DNA from: Alphaproteobacteria bacterium
Lineage (GTDB): Bacteria; Pseudomonadota; Alphaproteobacteria; M2410
Direction: 5' to 3'
DNA length: 5,863 nucleotides
Assembly (NCBI GenBank): GCA_021774955.1
Contig: JAJFIN010000366.1
Span: forward strand, 1-5,863
The position numbers and the translations under genes are program-made. Numbering within the stretch: the stretch's first letter is position 1; every line of letters begins with the position of its first letter. Positions 1-5,863 of this stretch are shown here, in pieces. The notes beneath the pieces are model-generated. The model was not told where the DNA came from. It did not search any database and saw only the letters and a list, made by a program, of their open reading frames with translations.

Positions 1-637
1 CCAAATTGTTGGCGTCAATGGCGCGGAAATCGACAGCTTTGGAGAGCTCGTTGCCATTGTAAGCATAAACACCGGCGCGCCTCTGGACATTAAAGTCCTT
101 AGGGGAGGCAGTGATGTTACGCTGACGGTAACACCTGAAAGAAAACTGACCCAAGACCCCTTTGGAAATGAAATTAGGGTAGGGCAGATCGGTATCAGGC
201 CCAGCGCTGACCGCAAATACGTCCACCACGAACGCTACGGACCGATCGCGGCAATTGGCAAAGGGACCGAGTGGACATTCTCGATTATCACTAAGACGTT
301 GTACTACGTGAAACGGCTGATCGCAGGTCAAGAGAGTGCCGATCAGCTCAGCGGTCCCTTACGGATAGGACAGATCTCAGGCCAAGCGGCGCAATTGGGC
401 CTGTTTACGCTTGTACAAATTACCGCTGTTTTGTCCGTCAGTATTGGCTTGATTAATCTATTTCCGGTGCCGCTACTCGACGGCGGCCATTTGCTTTTTT
501 ACAGCTATGAGGCGATACGCGGTAAACCGCTCAGCGAACGAACGCAAGAATATGGATTTCGGCTTGGGTTAGCCCTCGTGCTTATGCTAATGCTGTTCGC
601 GACATGGAATGACTTAAACCATTTTGGCCTCTTTTAG
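1..637 (+). CDS. rseP: RseP-family site-2 intramembrane metalloprotease, C-terminal part (5' end outside window)
   Basis: The reading frame is open from base 2 to the TAG at 635-637, giving 211 residues of a protein that starts upstream. Family knowledge: RseP is an inner-membrane zinc protease that cuts transmembrane segments, notably the anti-sigma factor in the envelope-stress response. Seen here: the end of a PDZ domain (QIVGVNGAEIDSFGELV at the window start), a linker, the segment YYVKRLIAGQESADQLSGP that is typical of alphaproteobacterial RseP, and a hydrophobic stretch leading to NLFPVPLLDGGH (455-490). That last segment is the second metal-site motif (NxxPxPxLDGG), and its Asp (479-481) is the expected zinc ligand. 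A final hydrophobic helix (LGLALVLMLMLF) lies close to the C-terminus. The HExxH motif must lie in the missing N-terminal half. Its position just before bamA is the usual arrangement. The identification is firm; substrates cannot be read from the sequence. Confidence 0.96.
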   Translation, partial: QIVGVNGAEIDSFGELVAIVSINTGAPLDIKVLRGGSDVTLTVTPERKLTQDPFGNEIRVGQIGIRPSADRKYVHHERYGPIAAIGKGTEWTFSIITKTLYYVKRLIAGQESADQLSGPLRIGQISGQAAQLGLFTLVQITAVLSVSIGLINLFPVPLLDGGHLLFYSYEAIRGKPLSERTQEYGFRLGLALVLMLMLFATWNDLNHFGLF

Positions 638-658
638 GGGTTGAAAGCGTGGTTTTTT

Positions 659-688
659 GGGTGTGTTTGGGGTCTCGGGGGCGTTGGG
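659..688 (+). promoter_or_regulatory. Four-G-run motif (putative G-quadruplex) in the bamA leader
   Basis: In the 91-base gap between rseP and bamA (638-728) the + strand carries G-runs at 659-661, 669-672, 677-681 and 686-688, separated by loops of 7, 4 and 4 bases. This fits the standard G3+N1-7 pattern for an intramolecular G-quadruplex. Because it lies on the coding strand, it would also be present in the mRNA upstream of bamA. The surrounding tract (about 638-689) is strikingly G/T-rich with few A or C. The pattern is seen directly; folding or any regulatory effect is inference. It could simply be low-complexity spacer. Confidence 0.4.
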
Positions 689-711
689 TAATTTGGCAAA
701 CTTTTTAAACT

Positions 712-725
712 TCTCAAAATTGAGA
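712..725 (+). promoter_or_regulatory. Short inverted repeat over the bamA ribosome-binding region
   Basis: The bases TCTCAAAATTGAGA are a perfect 14-base palindrome and could form a 5-bp stem (712-716 with 721-725) with a four-base loop, ending three bases before the ATG at 729. The only purine-rich ribosome-binding candidate for that start, TTGAGA at 720-725, lies in the 3' arm, so folding would hide it. The stem is short and A/T-rich, so its stability is doubtful. Confidence 0.3.
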
Positions 726-728
726 TCT

Positions 729-3122
729 ATGAACAAAAATATTGGCCTGATCAGCGCGCTATGCGTGTGTCTGGTTTTCAGTTCAGTTGGTTCGTGGGCG
801 CAATCCGGCGGGACATCGTCAAGTGAACCGGTGATCGAAAGCATCGTGGTGCGCGGCCATCAACGCATCGAGCCGGCGACCGTTCTGTCCTATATGGCCT
901 TGGAGCAGGGTGACATCTACCAAGAAGGTGAAGCCGACCAATCGCTCAAGACATTGTTTGCAACCGGCCTTTTCGCTGATGTGCGCTTCACCCGCCAAGG
1001 TTCGACCTTATTTGTCGATGTCGTTGAAAACCCCATCATCAATCGTGTGGTTTTTGAAGGCAACAAAGCCATCGACGATGACGATTTCAACGAAGAAATA
1101 AAACTGCGCCCGCGGATCGTCTATACCCGGGCGCGGGTACAAACCGATCTTCAGCGCATGATCGAACTTTATCGGCGCAAAGGTCGTTTCGCCGCGACGA
1201 TTGTACCCAAGGTTGTCCAACTCCCGCAGAACCGGGTCGATCTTGTTTTTGAGATTAACGAAGGGGCGCCGACCGGCATCAGACGGGTCAACTTCCTCGG
1301 AAATGATGTCTACAAGGATCGGAAATTACGCAGCGTCATCGTCACCGATGAAAGTCGCTGGTGGAATTTCTTTTCCTCAAACGACAATTACGATCCCGAT
1401 CGCGTAACCTATGACCGCGAACTCCTGCGGCAATTTTATGAATCGCGCGGCTACGCAGATTTCCGGGTCACGTCATCCGTCGCTGAAATGACGCCCGACC
1501 GGGACGATTTTTTCGTCACCTTCACTTTGAAGGAGGGCGCGCGCTATAAATTTGGTACCGCCGAAATCGATACCAATATTGAAGACATCGACATTGAAAT
1601 TCTCGAAGGTTTGGTGAAGTTCAATGAGAACGAGATTTATAATGCCGAACGCATTGAAGAAACCGTCGACTCACTAACCTTCGCTGCTGGTATTGCTGGT
1701 TATGCTTTTGCCGAGGTTCGCCCACGTATTCGTCGCGATTTTGACAACAAGATCATCAATGTCGTTTTCCGGTTGCGCGAGGGTCCACGTGTCTATGTTG
1801 AGCGGGTCAATATTATAGGCAACAGTCGAACTTTGGACCGGGTCATCCGCCGTGAAATGCAAATCGTAGAAGGGGATGCCTTCAATCGCATCCAAATGGA
1901 CCGTTCGCGCAACAGAATTCGCGCGCTTGGCTTTTTTGAAGAAGTTGAAATAACTGAAGAGCCCGGCACCGTCCCAGATCGGACAATCGTCAATGTTGCC
2001 GTCGAAGAACAGCCCACCGGTGAATTTACCTTCGGTGTTGGCTTTTCATCGACCGATCAACTAGCCGGTGATTTCAGTATTTCAGAACGCAATCTATTGG
2101 GTCGAGGCCAGTTCCTACGCCTGCGTGTTTCCGGCTCCAATCGGCGTCAACAGATCGATCTAGCGTTCACAGAACCCTATTTGTTCGGCCGAAATTTGGT
2201 TGGCGGTATAGATCTCTTCAGAACAGTCACGGATTTTGAAGAAGAGGCTGGATTTAATCTGTCGTCCACGGGTCTGAATTTACGAACCGGATTTCCGCTC
2301 AATCAATATGCCCGCTTGGCACCGCGCTACAGTATTCGAAATGACGAGGTCGACGTTTCCGATGCCAATTGTATCAGCGGGGTCATTTCGAGCGCGATTT
2401 GCGACGAACAAGGTACGCGTGTAACTTCGGTCGTGGGTTTCAGTTACTACACAGACCATCGTAACGACCCGATCAAACCATCAGCCGGTTATGATTTCCT
2501 TCTGCAACAAGAAATTGCAGGTGTTGGCGGGGATACCAAATACTCACGTACTCAGCTTGAGATGAATGCTTTCCACAAGCTGTTTTTCAAAAACGTCATT
2601 GGCTCTGTCACCTGGGAAACCGGTTTCATATTTCCATTGGGTGACGACAAAGTTCGCCTGAGCGATCGATTTAGAAAAGGCGGCAACAGCTTCCGTGGAT
2701 TTGAAACATCGGGTCTCGGACCAAGGGATCTTACAACAGACGACAGTTTGGGGGGCCAAGCCTTTGGCATTGGAACCGTAGAAATTAGTTTCCCAACTGG
2801 ACTACCCGAGCAATATGGCATCGATGCAAGTCTGTTCGCTCAAGCAGGAACTGTGGGTCATATCGACAATGATGTCCAAAACGACGTCATCCAGGCGGCC
2901 GTTGATCGGAATGACGTATTGTTAGCGCTGGGTGTTTTACCCTCCGCTCTGCCTCCGCTTCCCCAGATTGAAGACGATATGTCCTGGCGGGTCAGTGCCG
3001 GCCTCAGCGTATTCTGGGATTCACCATTTGGACCGGTTCGACTTGATTTTGCTCAAGTTTTGGTTAGAGAAGACTATGATAACGTTGAAGCATTCCGCTT
3101 CAGCGCAGGAACAAGGTTTTAG
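729..3122 (+). CDS. bamA: Outer-membrane protein assembly factor BamA (Omp85 family)
   Basis: BamA is the core of the BAM complex and inserts beta-barrel proteins into the outer membrane. From the ATG at 729 the product is 797 residues. The frame stays open upstream (TTG 657, GTG 663), but 729 gives a proper signal peptide: a short MNKN n-region, a hydrophobic core, and probable signal peptidase I cleavage after SWA (residue 24). Five POTRA domains follow at about residues 34-100, 101-175, 175-267, 268-348 and 349-425, each later one beginning with a conserved (L/I)xEGxxxxxxxVxxxGN-like strand. The 16-strand barrel runs from about 428 to the end. It contains the loop-6 signature GGNSFRGFE, with FRGF (655-658) in place of VRGF, and closes on FRFSAGTRF with a terminal Phe, the usual outer-membrane beta-signal. 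A loop cysteine pair (C548, C558) is unusual enough to note. Length and domain order are normal. skp follows four bases after the TAG. Confidence 0.98.
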   Translation: MNKNIGLISALCVCLVFSSVGSWAQSGGTSSSEPVIESIVVRGHQRIEPATVLSYMALEQGDIYQEGEADQSLKTLFATGLFADVRFTRQGSTLFVDVVENPIINRVVFEGNKAIDDDDFNEEIKLRPRIVYTRARVQTDLQRMIELYRRKGRFAATIVPKVVQLPQNRVDLVFEINEGAPTGIRRVNFLGNDVYKDRKLRSVIVTDESRWWNFFSSNDNYDPDRVTYDRELLRQFYESRGYADFRVTSSVAEMTPDRDDFFVTFTLKEGARYKFGTAEIDTNIEDIDIEILEGLVKFNENEIYNAERIEETVDSLTFAAGIAGYAFAEVRPRIRRDFDNKIINVVFRLREGPRVYVERVNIIGNSRTLDRVIRREMQIVEGDAFNRIQMDRSRNRIRALGFFEEVEITEEPGTVPDRTIVNVAVEEQPTGEFTFGVGFSSTDQLAGDFSISERNLLGRGQFLRLRVSGSNRRQQIDLAFTEPYLFGRNLVGGIDLFRTVTDFEEEAGFNLSSTGLNLRTGFPLNQYARLAPRYSIRNDEVDVSDANCISGVISSAICDEQGTRVTSVVGFSYYTDHRNDPIKPSAGYDFLLQQEIAGVGGDTKYSRTQLEMNAFHKLFFKNVIGSVTWETGFIFPLGDDKVRLSDRFRKGGNSFRGFETSGLGPRDLTTDDSLGGQAFGIGTVEISFPTGLPEQYGIDASLFAQAGTVGHIDNDVQNDVIQAAVDRNDVLLALGVLPSALPPLPQIEDDMSWRVSAGLSVFWDSPFGPVRLDFAQVLVREDYDNVEAFRFSAGTRF

Positions 3123-3126
3123 TAGA

Positions 3127-3741
3127 ATGAAGACGAAGTACTTAAATACAGTTTTTTCAGCATTGTTGGGTTTAGCAGCTTTGGTCGTGGCGCCTTTGTC
3201 GCTTGTGGCGACCGCCAACGCGCAAGAAATTAATCAAAAAATCCTGGTGATCAGCAAACAAAGGATCATGATTGAATCGTTGGCTGGTAAAGAAATTGCC
3301 AGTCAAGCAGCGGACTTATTGAAGGTTGTTCAAGCTGAAATAATCGCCGAGCGTGATCAGATTGAAAAAGAAGAAAATGACCTGAAAGAGCAATTTGCCA
3401 TTCTCACCCCAGAGCAGCGCCAGGCAAAAGGTGAAGCTTTGCAGCTTCGGAAAGCCAAATTTAATTCCTTCGCCCAATTAAAAGAACGAGAATACCAAGC
3501 TTCAATAGCCAAAGCACAAAACGAAATTGGCAAAATTCTGGTGCCAATTCTTGAAGAGATTATCGCTGAGAGAAAAGCAACTATTCTTGTTGACCAGTCG
3601 CAACTTATGTTCTCATCGCCCGATCATGATATAACTGCAGACGCATTATTACGGATAGATGCGCGGTTGAAATCGGTCAAAGTTGAACGTGTCCGTGCAG
3701 AAGCTAAACAGCAGGCAAAAGCCGAAGATCCTAAGCAATAA
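3127..3741 (+). CDS. skp: Periplasmic chaperone Skp/OmpH family
   Basis: Skp-family proteins form a trimer whose coiled-coil tentacles hold unfolded outer-membrane proteins on their way to BamA. The chosen ATG lies four bases after the bamA stop and about ten bases after an AAGG inside the bamA end (3113-3116). The same frame is open further upstream inside bamA, but only this start yields a signal peptide (MKTKY, hydrophobic core, cleavage after ANA at residue 32). The 204-residue precursor has a first beta strand (KILVISKQRIM), then a long charged helical region from about residue 50 to 150 rich in Glu, Lys, Gln and Ala (the tentacle), and then VDQSQLMFSSPDHDITADAL (155-174). That stretch matches the conserved closing part of the family (E. 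coli has VVDANAVAYNSSDVKDITAD). It is longer than E. coli Skp (161) because of longer helices and a charged tail ending AKQQAKAEDPKQ. Its A/T content is higher than that of neighbouring genes. Identification at family level is secure. Confidence 0.93.
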   Translation: MKTKYLNTVFSALLGLAALVVAPLSLVATANAQEINQKILVISKQRIMIESLAGKEIASQAADLLKVVQAEIIAERDQIEKEENDLKEQFAILTPEQRQAKGEALQLRKAKFNSFAQLKEREYQASIAKAQNEIGKILVPILEEIIAERKATILVDQSQLMFSSPDHDITADALLRIDARLKSVKVERVRAEAKQQAKAEDPKQ

Positions 3742-3775
3742 AAGGCCAAACAGCCAATTTTGAGTGATGAGGTGT

Positions 3776-3809
3776 TAATCGCGGTGCCAAATTCCGGTTA
3801 CCGCGATTA
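3776..3809 (+). promoter_or_regulatory. Strong hairpin in the skp-lpxD gap, just upstream of the lpxD start
   Basis: TAATCGCGGT (3776-3785) and ACCGCGATTA (3800-3809) are perfect 10-bp inverted arms. The stem can be extended in RNA by a G-U pair (3786 with 3799) and, after a one-base bulge, by CC (3787-3788) with GG (3796-3797), leaving a seven-base loop. The structure fills nearly half of the 73-base gap and ends five bases before the likely lpxD start at 3815, exactly where a Shine-Dalgarno sequence would normally lie. It is followed by CTCATTTGATC, which lacks the run of T expected of an intrinsic terminator, so termination is not the obvious role. An mRNA-processing or stability element, a translational control hairpin, or a small dispersed palindrome are alternatives. 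Confidence 0.55.
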
Positions 3810-3814
3810 CTCAT

Positions 3815-4894
3815 TTGATCACCTATCGAGACCCCGATAAGATCCGCGCCAAGCCCGATCCAACCTTTCATATTAGTAGTGGCCCTTTTTCACTTCGAAA
3901 AATTGCTGACCATGTCGGTGGTTCCCTCGAACATGATCAAACTGCCAACCTTCAAGTTGAAGGCGTGGCCTCTTTGAGAGCCGCCACCTCAACTGACATC
4001 ACCTTTTTTGCAGGAAAAAAGTTTGCCGACGATCTTTCTGGCTCTCAAGCTGGAGCTTGCCTCATTAAAACCGGAGAGCATGTGACTGTTCCAAAAGGAA
4101 TGGCGGCGATATTCTGTGATGATCCGGCATCCGCTTTTGCTGATGTTGCTTCAATGTTTTATCAACCACTTGATGAGCCAACGGGTATTGACCCTGGTGC
4201 TCAAATCCATGAGAGCGCAACAATTGAAGATAACGTTTCAATTCAATCGGGTGTAATCGTTGGACCAGGTGTTCACATTGGCGCAGGCACCAGAGTGGAC
4301 GCTAATTCTTACATCGGCCGCGGCGTCAAAATCGGTCGCAAGTGTTTTATTCACCCCAATACCACGCTCCAATTTGCTCTTATTGGAGACGAAGTTGTGA
4401 TCCACACCGGTGTTCGCATCGGCACCGATGGTTTTGGTTACGTCCCAGGTGCCAGCGGGCACAAAAAAATACCTCAGCTTGGCCGTGTTATTATTCAAGA
4501 TCGGGTCGAGATAGGCGCCAACACAACAATAGACCGCGGGGCCCTTGAAGACACCTCTATTGGCGAGGGTACAAAGATTGATAATCTTGTGCATATCGGG
4601 CACAACTGCCACATCGGTAGACATTGTGTGATCGCTGCCTTGGTCGGAATGGCAGGATCAACTGTTGTCGGCGATTTTGTTGCCATGGGTGGCGCTGTGG
4701 GAATAGCAGATCATTTGAAGATCGGTGATGGGGCACAACTTGCAGCCCGGGCTGGAGTAGCCAGAAATGTACCAGCTGGTGCGATATATGCCGGATTACC
4801 CGCGCGTCCAATTGAACAATGGAAGCGGGAATACGTAGCCGTTTCTCGGCTTGCCAAAGGAAAACCGCCTAAAGCAGCAGCCAAAGACGAGTAA
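3815..4894 (+). CDS. lpxD: UDP-3-O-(3-hydroxyacyl)glucosamine N-acyltransferase LpxD
   Basis: LpxD transfers a 3-hydroxyacyl chain from acyl-ACP to the 2-amino group of UDP-3-O-acylglucosamine, the third step of lipid A synthesis, in the cytoplasm. With the TTG at 3815 it has 359 residues (E. coli 341). The N-terminal uridine-binding domain starts near GPFSLRKIADHVGG (residue 23) and includes VEGVASLRAATSTDITFFAG. The left-handed beta-helix of hexapeptide repeats runs from about 120 to 315, with the signature DGFGYVPG (205-212), IDRGALEDT, and VHIGHNCHIG carrying the catalytic-type His263. A second conserved His is at 300 (ADHLKIG). A short basic tail ends KGKPPKAAAKDE. Start choice: an in-frame stop at 3776-3778 bounds the frame, and no ATG or GTG precedes the conserved domain, so TTG 3815 is the only standard start. 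No Shine-Dalgarno is visible and a hairpin sits directly upstream. Function is certain; the start is not. Confidence 0.95.
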   Translation: MITYRDPDKIRAKPDPTFHISSGPFSLRKIADHVGGSLEHDQTANLQVEGVASLRAATSTDITFFAGKKFADDLSGSQAGACLIKTGEHVTVPKGMAAIFCDDPASAFADVASMFYQPLDEPTGIDPGAQIHESATIEDNVSIQSGVIVGPGVHIGAGTRVDANSYIGRGVKIGRKCFIHPNTTLQFALIGDEVVIHTGVRIGTDGFGYVPGASGHKKIPQLGRVIIQDRVEIGANTTIDRGALEDTSIGEGTKIDNLVHIGHNCHIGRHCVIAALVGMAGSTVVGDFVAMGGAVGIADHLKIGDGAQLAARAGVARNVPAGAIYAGLPARPIEQWKREYVAVSRLAKGKPPKAAAKDE

Positions 4895-4898
4895 TTAG

Positions 4899-5402
4899 AT
4901 GAGCGAACGCATGAAGCATGACAATTTGATGGAAACGGATTCTCAGAACCAGAGTTTCGAGACTTTCGATATCCTTGAGATCATGAACATGATCCCCCAT
5001 CGCTATCCCATGTTGATGATCGACCGTGTTGAGAATGTCGACAAAACAGGAAGTGGCGGTGCTGTTGGAATTAAAAACGTCTCCGCAAATGAAAACTTTT
5101 TTACCGGGCACTTTCCTGGCCACCCAGTAATGCCTGGCGTTCTCATTGTCGAAGCAATGGCGCAAACCGCAGCTGTCTATGTTGTCAATTATCTCGGCGC
5201 AGAGGGAAAAAACAAACTGGTCTATTTCATGACCATAGACAAAGCACGTTTTCGGGCTCCAGTTACTCCAGGTGACCAACTTAAGCTTCATGTTTCGGTC
5301 GTGAAATCAAGGGGTGCCGTTTGGAAATTCCGCGGCGAAGCCCGCGTGGGAGACGTAGCGGTAGCAGAGGCTGATTTCGGCGCAATGATACGCGACGCAT
5401 AG
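4899..5402 (+). CDS. fabZ: 3-hydroxyacyl-[acyl-carrier-protein] dehydratase FabZ
   Basis: FabZ removes water from 3-hydroxyacyl-ACP to give trans-2-enoyl-ACP in each cycle of type II fatty-acid synthesis in the cytoplasm. The 167-residue product is a single hot-dog fold. It begins its conserved part at FDILEIMNMIPHRYPMLMIDRV, has NVSANENFFTGHFPGHPVMPG with catalytic His71, and then VLIVEAMAQ with catalytic Glu85. The 14-residue spacing equals that of His54/Glu68 in E. coli. MTIDKARFRAPVTPGDQL is the usual later strand pair. The ATG at 4899 lies four bases after the lpxD stop with a modest GAG at 4889-4891. Two further in-frame ATGs (4911, 4929) would give lengths nearer to the usual 150 or so, but neither has a better ribosome-binding site. 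The roughly 16 extra N-terminal residues are polar and not conserved. Its substrate pool is shared with LpxA and LpxD, which explains its place between them. Confidence 0.98.
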   Translation: MSERMKHDNLMETDSQNQSFETFDILEIMNMIPHRYPMLMIDRVENVDKTGSGGAVGIKNVSANENFFTGHFPGHPVMPGVLIVEAMAQTAAVYVVNYLGAEGKNKLVYFMTIDKARFRAPVTPGDQLKLHVSVVKSRGAVWKFRGEARVGDVAVAEADFGAMIRDA

Positions 5403-5406
5403 GGGA
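5401..5406 (+). promoter_or_regulatory. Shine-Dalgarno sequence for lpxA overlapping the fabZ stop
   Basis: AGGGGA sits four bases before the lpxA ATG at 5411 and shares its first two bases with the fabZ TAG (5400-5402). It is the clearest ribosome-binding site in the window and fixes the lpxA start. The overlap suggests that ribosomes finishing fabZ may help initiation on lpxA. Confidence 0.6.
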
Positions 5407-5410
5407 TTTA

Positions 5411-5863
5411 ATGAGTCAAATACATTCAACGGCCATCATCGAAGATGGTGCTGTAATTGGTGAAGACGTCGAGATCGGACCGTATTGCATAATCGGTCCT
5501 AATGTTGTGCTTGATAACAATATCAAACTATTTAGCCACGTGGTTATCAACGGATATACCCATATTGGTGAGGAAACGGTGATTCATCCGTTCGCCGCTT
5601 TGGGCCAACCACCGCAAGATTTAAAATATGCCGGCGAGCCCACTAAGCTCCTGATTGGGAGTCACAACATAATACGCGAACATGTGACAATGCATCCGGG
5701 CACCGGCATTGGTCGCAAGCAAACAGTGGTTGGAAGCCATGGTATGTTCATGGCCGGTTGCCATGTCGCTCATGACTGTATCATTGGTGACCATGTGATC
5801 TTTGCCAATGATGCAACGATTGGCGGTTACGTTGAGGTCGGTGACTATGCATTCTTGGGCGGC
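5411..5863 (+). CDS. lpxA: UDP-N-acetylglucosamine O-acyltransferase LpxA, N-terminal part (3' end outside window)
   Basis: LpxA moves a 3-hydroxyacyl chain from acyl-ACP to the 3-OH of UDP-GlcNAc, the first and readily reversible step of lipid A synthesis, in the cytoplasm. The frame from the ATG at 5411 is open to the window edge, giving 151 of an expected 260 or so residues. It starts MSQIHSTAIIEDGAVIGEDV and continues in hexapeptide repeats (IGPYCIIGPNV, HVVINGYTHIG) that form the left-handed beta-helix. Family hallmarks are GQPPQDLKYAGEP, the loop with REHVTMHPGT, and CHVAHDCIIGDH, where His121 corresponds to catalytic His125 of E. coli. The later repeats, including the position that sets acyl-chain length, and the helical C-terminal domain lie outside, so chain preference cannot be judged. 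The start is supported by AGGGGA at 5401-5406, and the gene follows fabZ after eight bases. Confidence 0.97.
   Translation, partial: MSQIHSTAIIEDGAVIGEDVEIGPYCIIGPNVVLDNNIKLFSHVVINGYTHIGEETVIHPFAALGQPPQDLKYAGEPTKLLIGSHNIIREHVTMHPGTGIGRKQTVVGSHGMFMAGCHVAHDCIIGDHVIFANDATIGGYVEVGDYAFLGG

Noticed and set aside
693..720. Sigma70-like promoter TTGGCA - 16 bases - CAAAAT before bamA
   Set aside because: The -10 box is weak and transcription would start at about the bamA ATG itself; the match is no better than expected by chance in A/T-rich sequence.
657..728. Upstream extension of bamA to the TTG at 657
   Set aside because: The added 24 residues are Gly/Leu/Asn-rich, come from the biased G/T tract, and would precede a complete signal peptide beginning at the ATG 729.
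614..844. Minus-strand open frame over the bamA leader
   Set aside because: Its Pro/Thr/Asn-rich segment is only the complement of the G/T-rich tract before bamA, and the rest overlaps the bamA signal-peptide region.
1106..1138. G/C-rich complementary segments GCGCCC and GGGCGC in bamA
   Set aside because: They lie in codons for a conserved POTRA segment rich in Arg and Pro, which accounts for the G/C-rich repeats.
2932..3126. Upstream extension of skp into bamA
   Set aside because: The 65 extra residues overlap the conserved end of the BamA barrel in another frame and would bury the Skp signal peptide.
3433..3448. Inverted repeat GAAGCT-TTGC-AGCTTC inside skp
   Set aside because: It is a short stem within coding sequence that encodes ordinary helix residues, with no T-run and no position suggesting a role.
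4238..4624. 128-codon open frame on the minus strand
   Set aside because: It is fully antisense to the hexapeptide-repeat part of lpxD, has no recognisable motif or ribosome-binding site, and the periodic repeat codons of lpxD explain the lack of stops.
4869..5291. 140-codon open frame on the minus strand
   Set aside because: It lies antisense to fabZ, which has intact catalytic motifs on the plus strand; the translated minus-strand product shows no family features.
1..5863. Possibility of a new defence, mobile or biosynthetic system
   Set aside because: Every base outside two short gaps belongs to well-known envelope genes in a well-known order; there is no leftover space for further genes and no repeats typical of mobile elements or CRISPR.

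Overview
The window is a stretch of the conserved cell-envelope biogenesis cluster of a Gram-negative bacterium. All genes are on the + strand, in the order rseP (3' part) - bamA - skp/ompH - lpxD - fabZ - lpxA (5' part). This order, together with the sequence style of RseP, BamA (GGNSFRGFE...GLGPRD in the barrel; a WWNFFSSNDNYDPDR-type segment in POTRA3) and LpxD, points to an alphaproteobacterium. Base composition is moderate rather than strongly GC-rich, and skp is visibly more A/T-rich than its neighbours. I cannot name an order or genus from the sequence alone.

Layout: 1-637 is the C-terminal part of the intramembrane protease RseP. 638-728 is a non-coding gap that begins as a G/T-rich tract with four G-runs and turns A/T-rich just before bamA. 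729-3122 is bamA, the outer-membrane protein insertase. 3127-3741 is skp, a periplasmic chaperone, four bases after bamA. 3742-3814 is a 73-base gap holding a strong inverted repeat directly before lpxD. 3815-4894 is lpxD, apparently with a TTG start. 4899-5402 is fabZ, four bases after lpxD. 5411-5863 is the first 151 codons of lpxA, cut by the window edge.

How the genes fit together: Skp carries unfolded outer-membrane proteins across the periplasm and BamA folds them into the outer membrane, while RseP belongs to the envelope-stress proteolysis pathway. LpxA and LpxD add the first two rounds of hydroxyacyl chains in lipid A synthesis. FabZ draws on the same pool of 3-hydroxyacyl-ACP for fatty-acid elongation, so fabZ next to lpxA/lpxD places competing users of one substrate under common transcription. 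The tight spacing of bamA-skp and lpxD-fabZ-lpxA supports co-transcription. The two wider gaps (before bamA and before lpxD) both contain possible RNA structure and are the only places where the window departs from routine.

I see no mobile element, CRISPR array, tRNA/rRNA, toxin-antitoxin pair or defence gene, and no undescribed multi-gene system. The points worth a second look are small: a G-quadruplex-type motif in the bamA leader, a hairpin just before lpxD, the missing ATG of lpxD, and a cysteine pair in a BamA surface loop.
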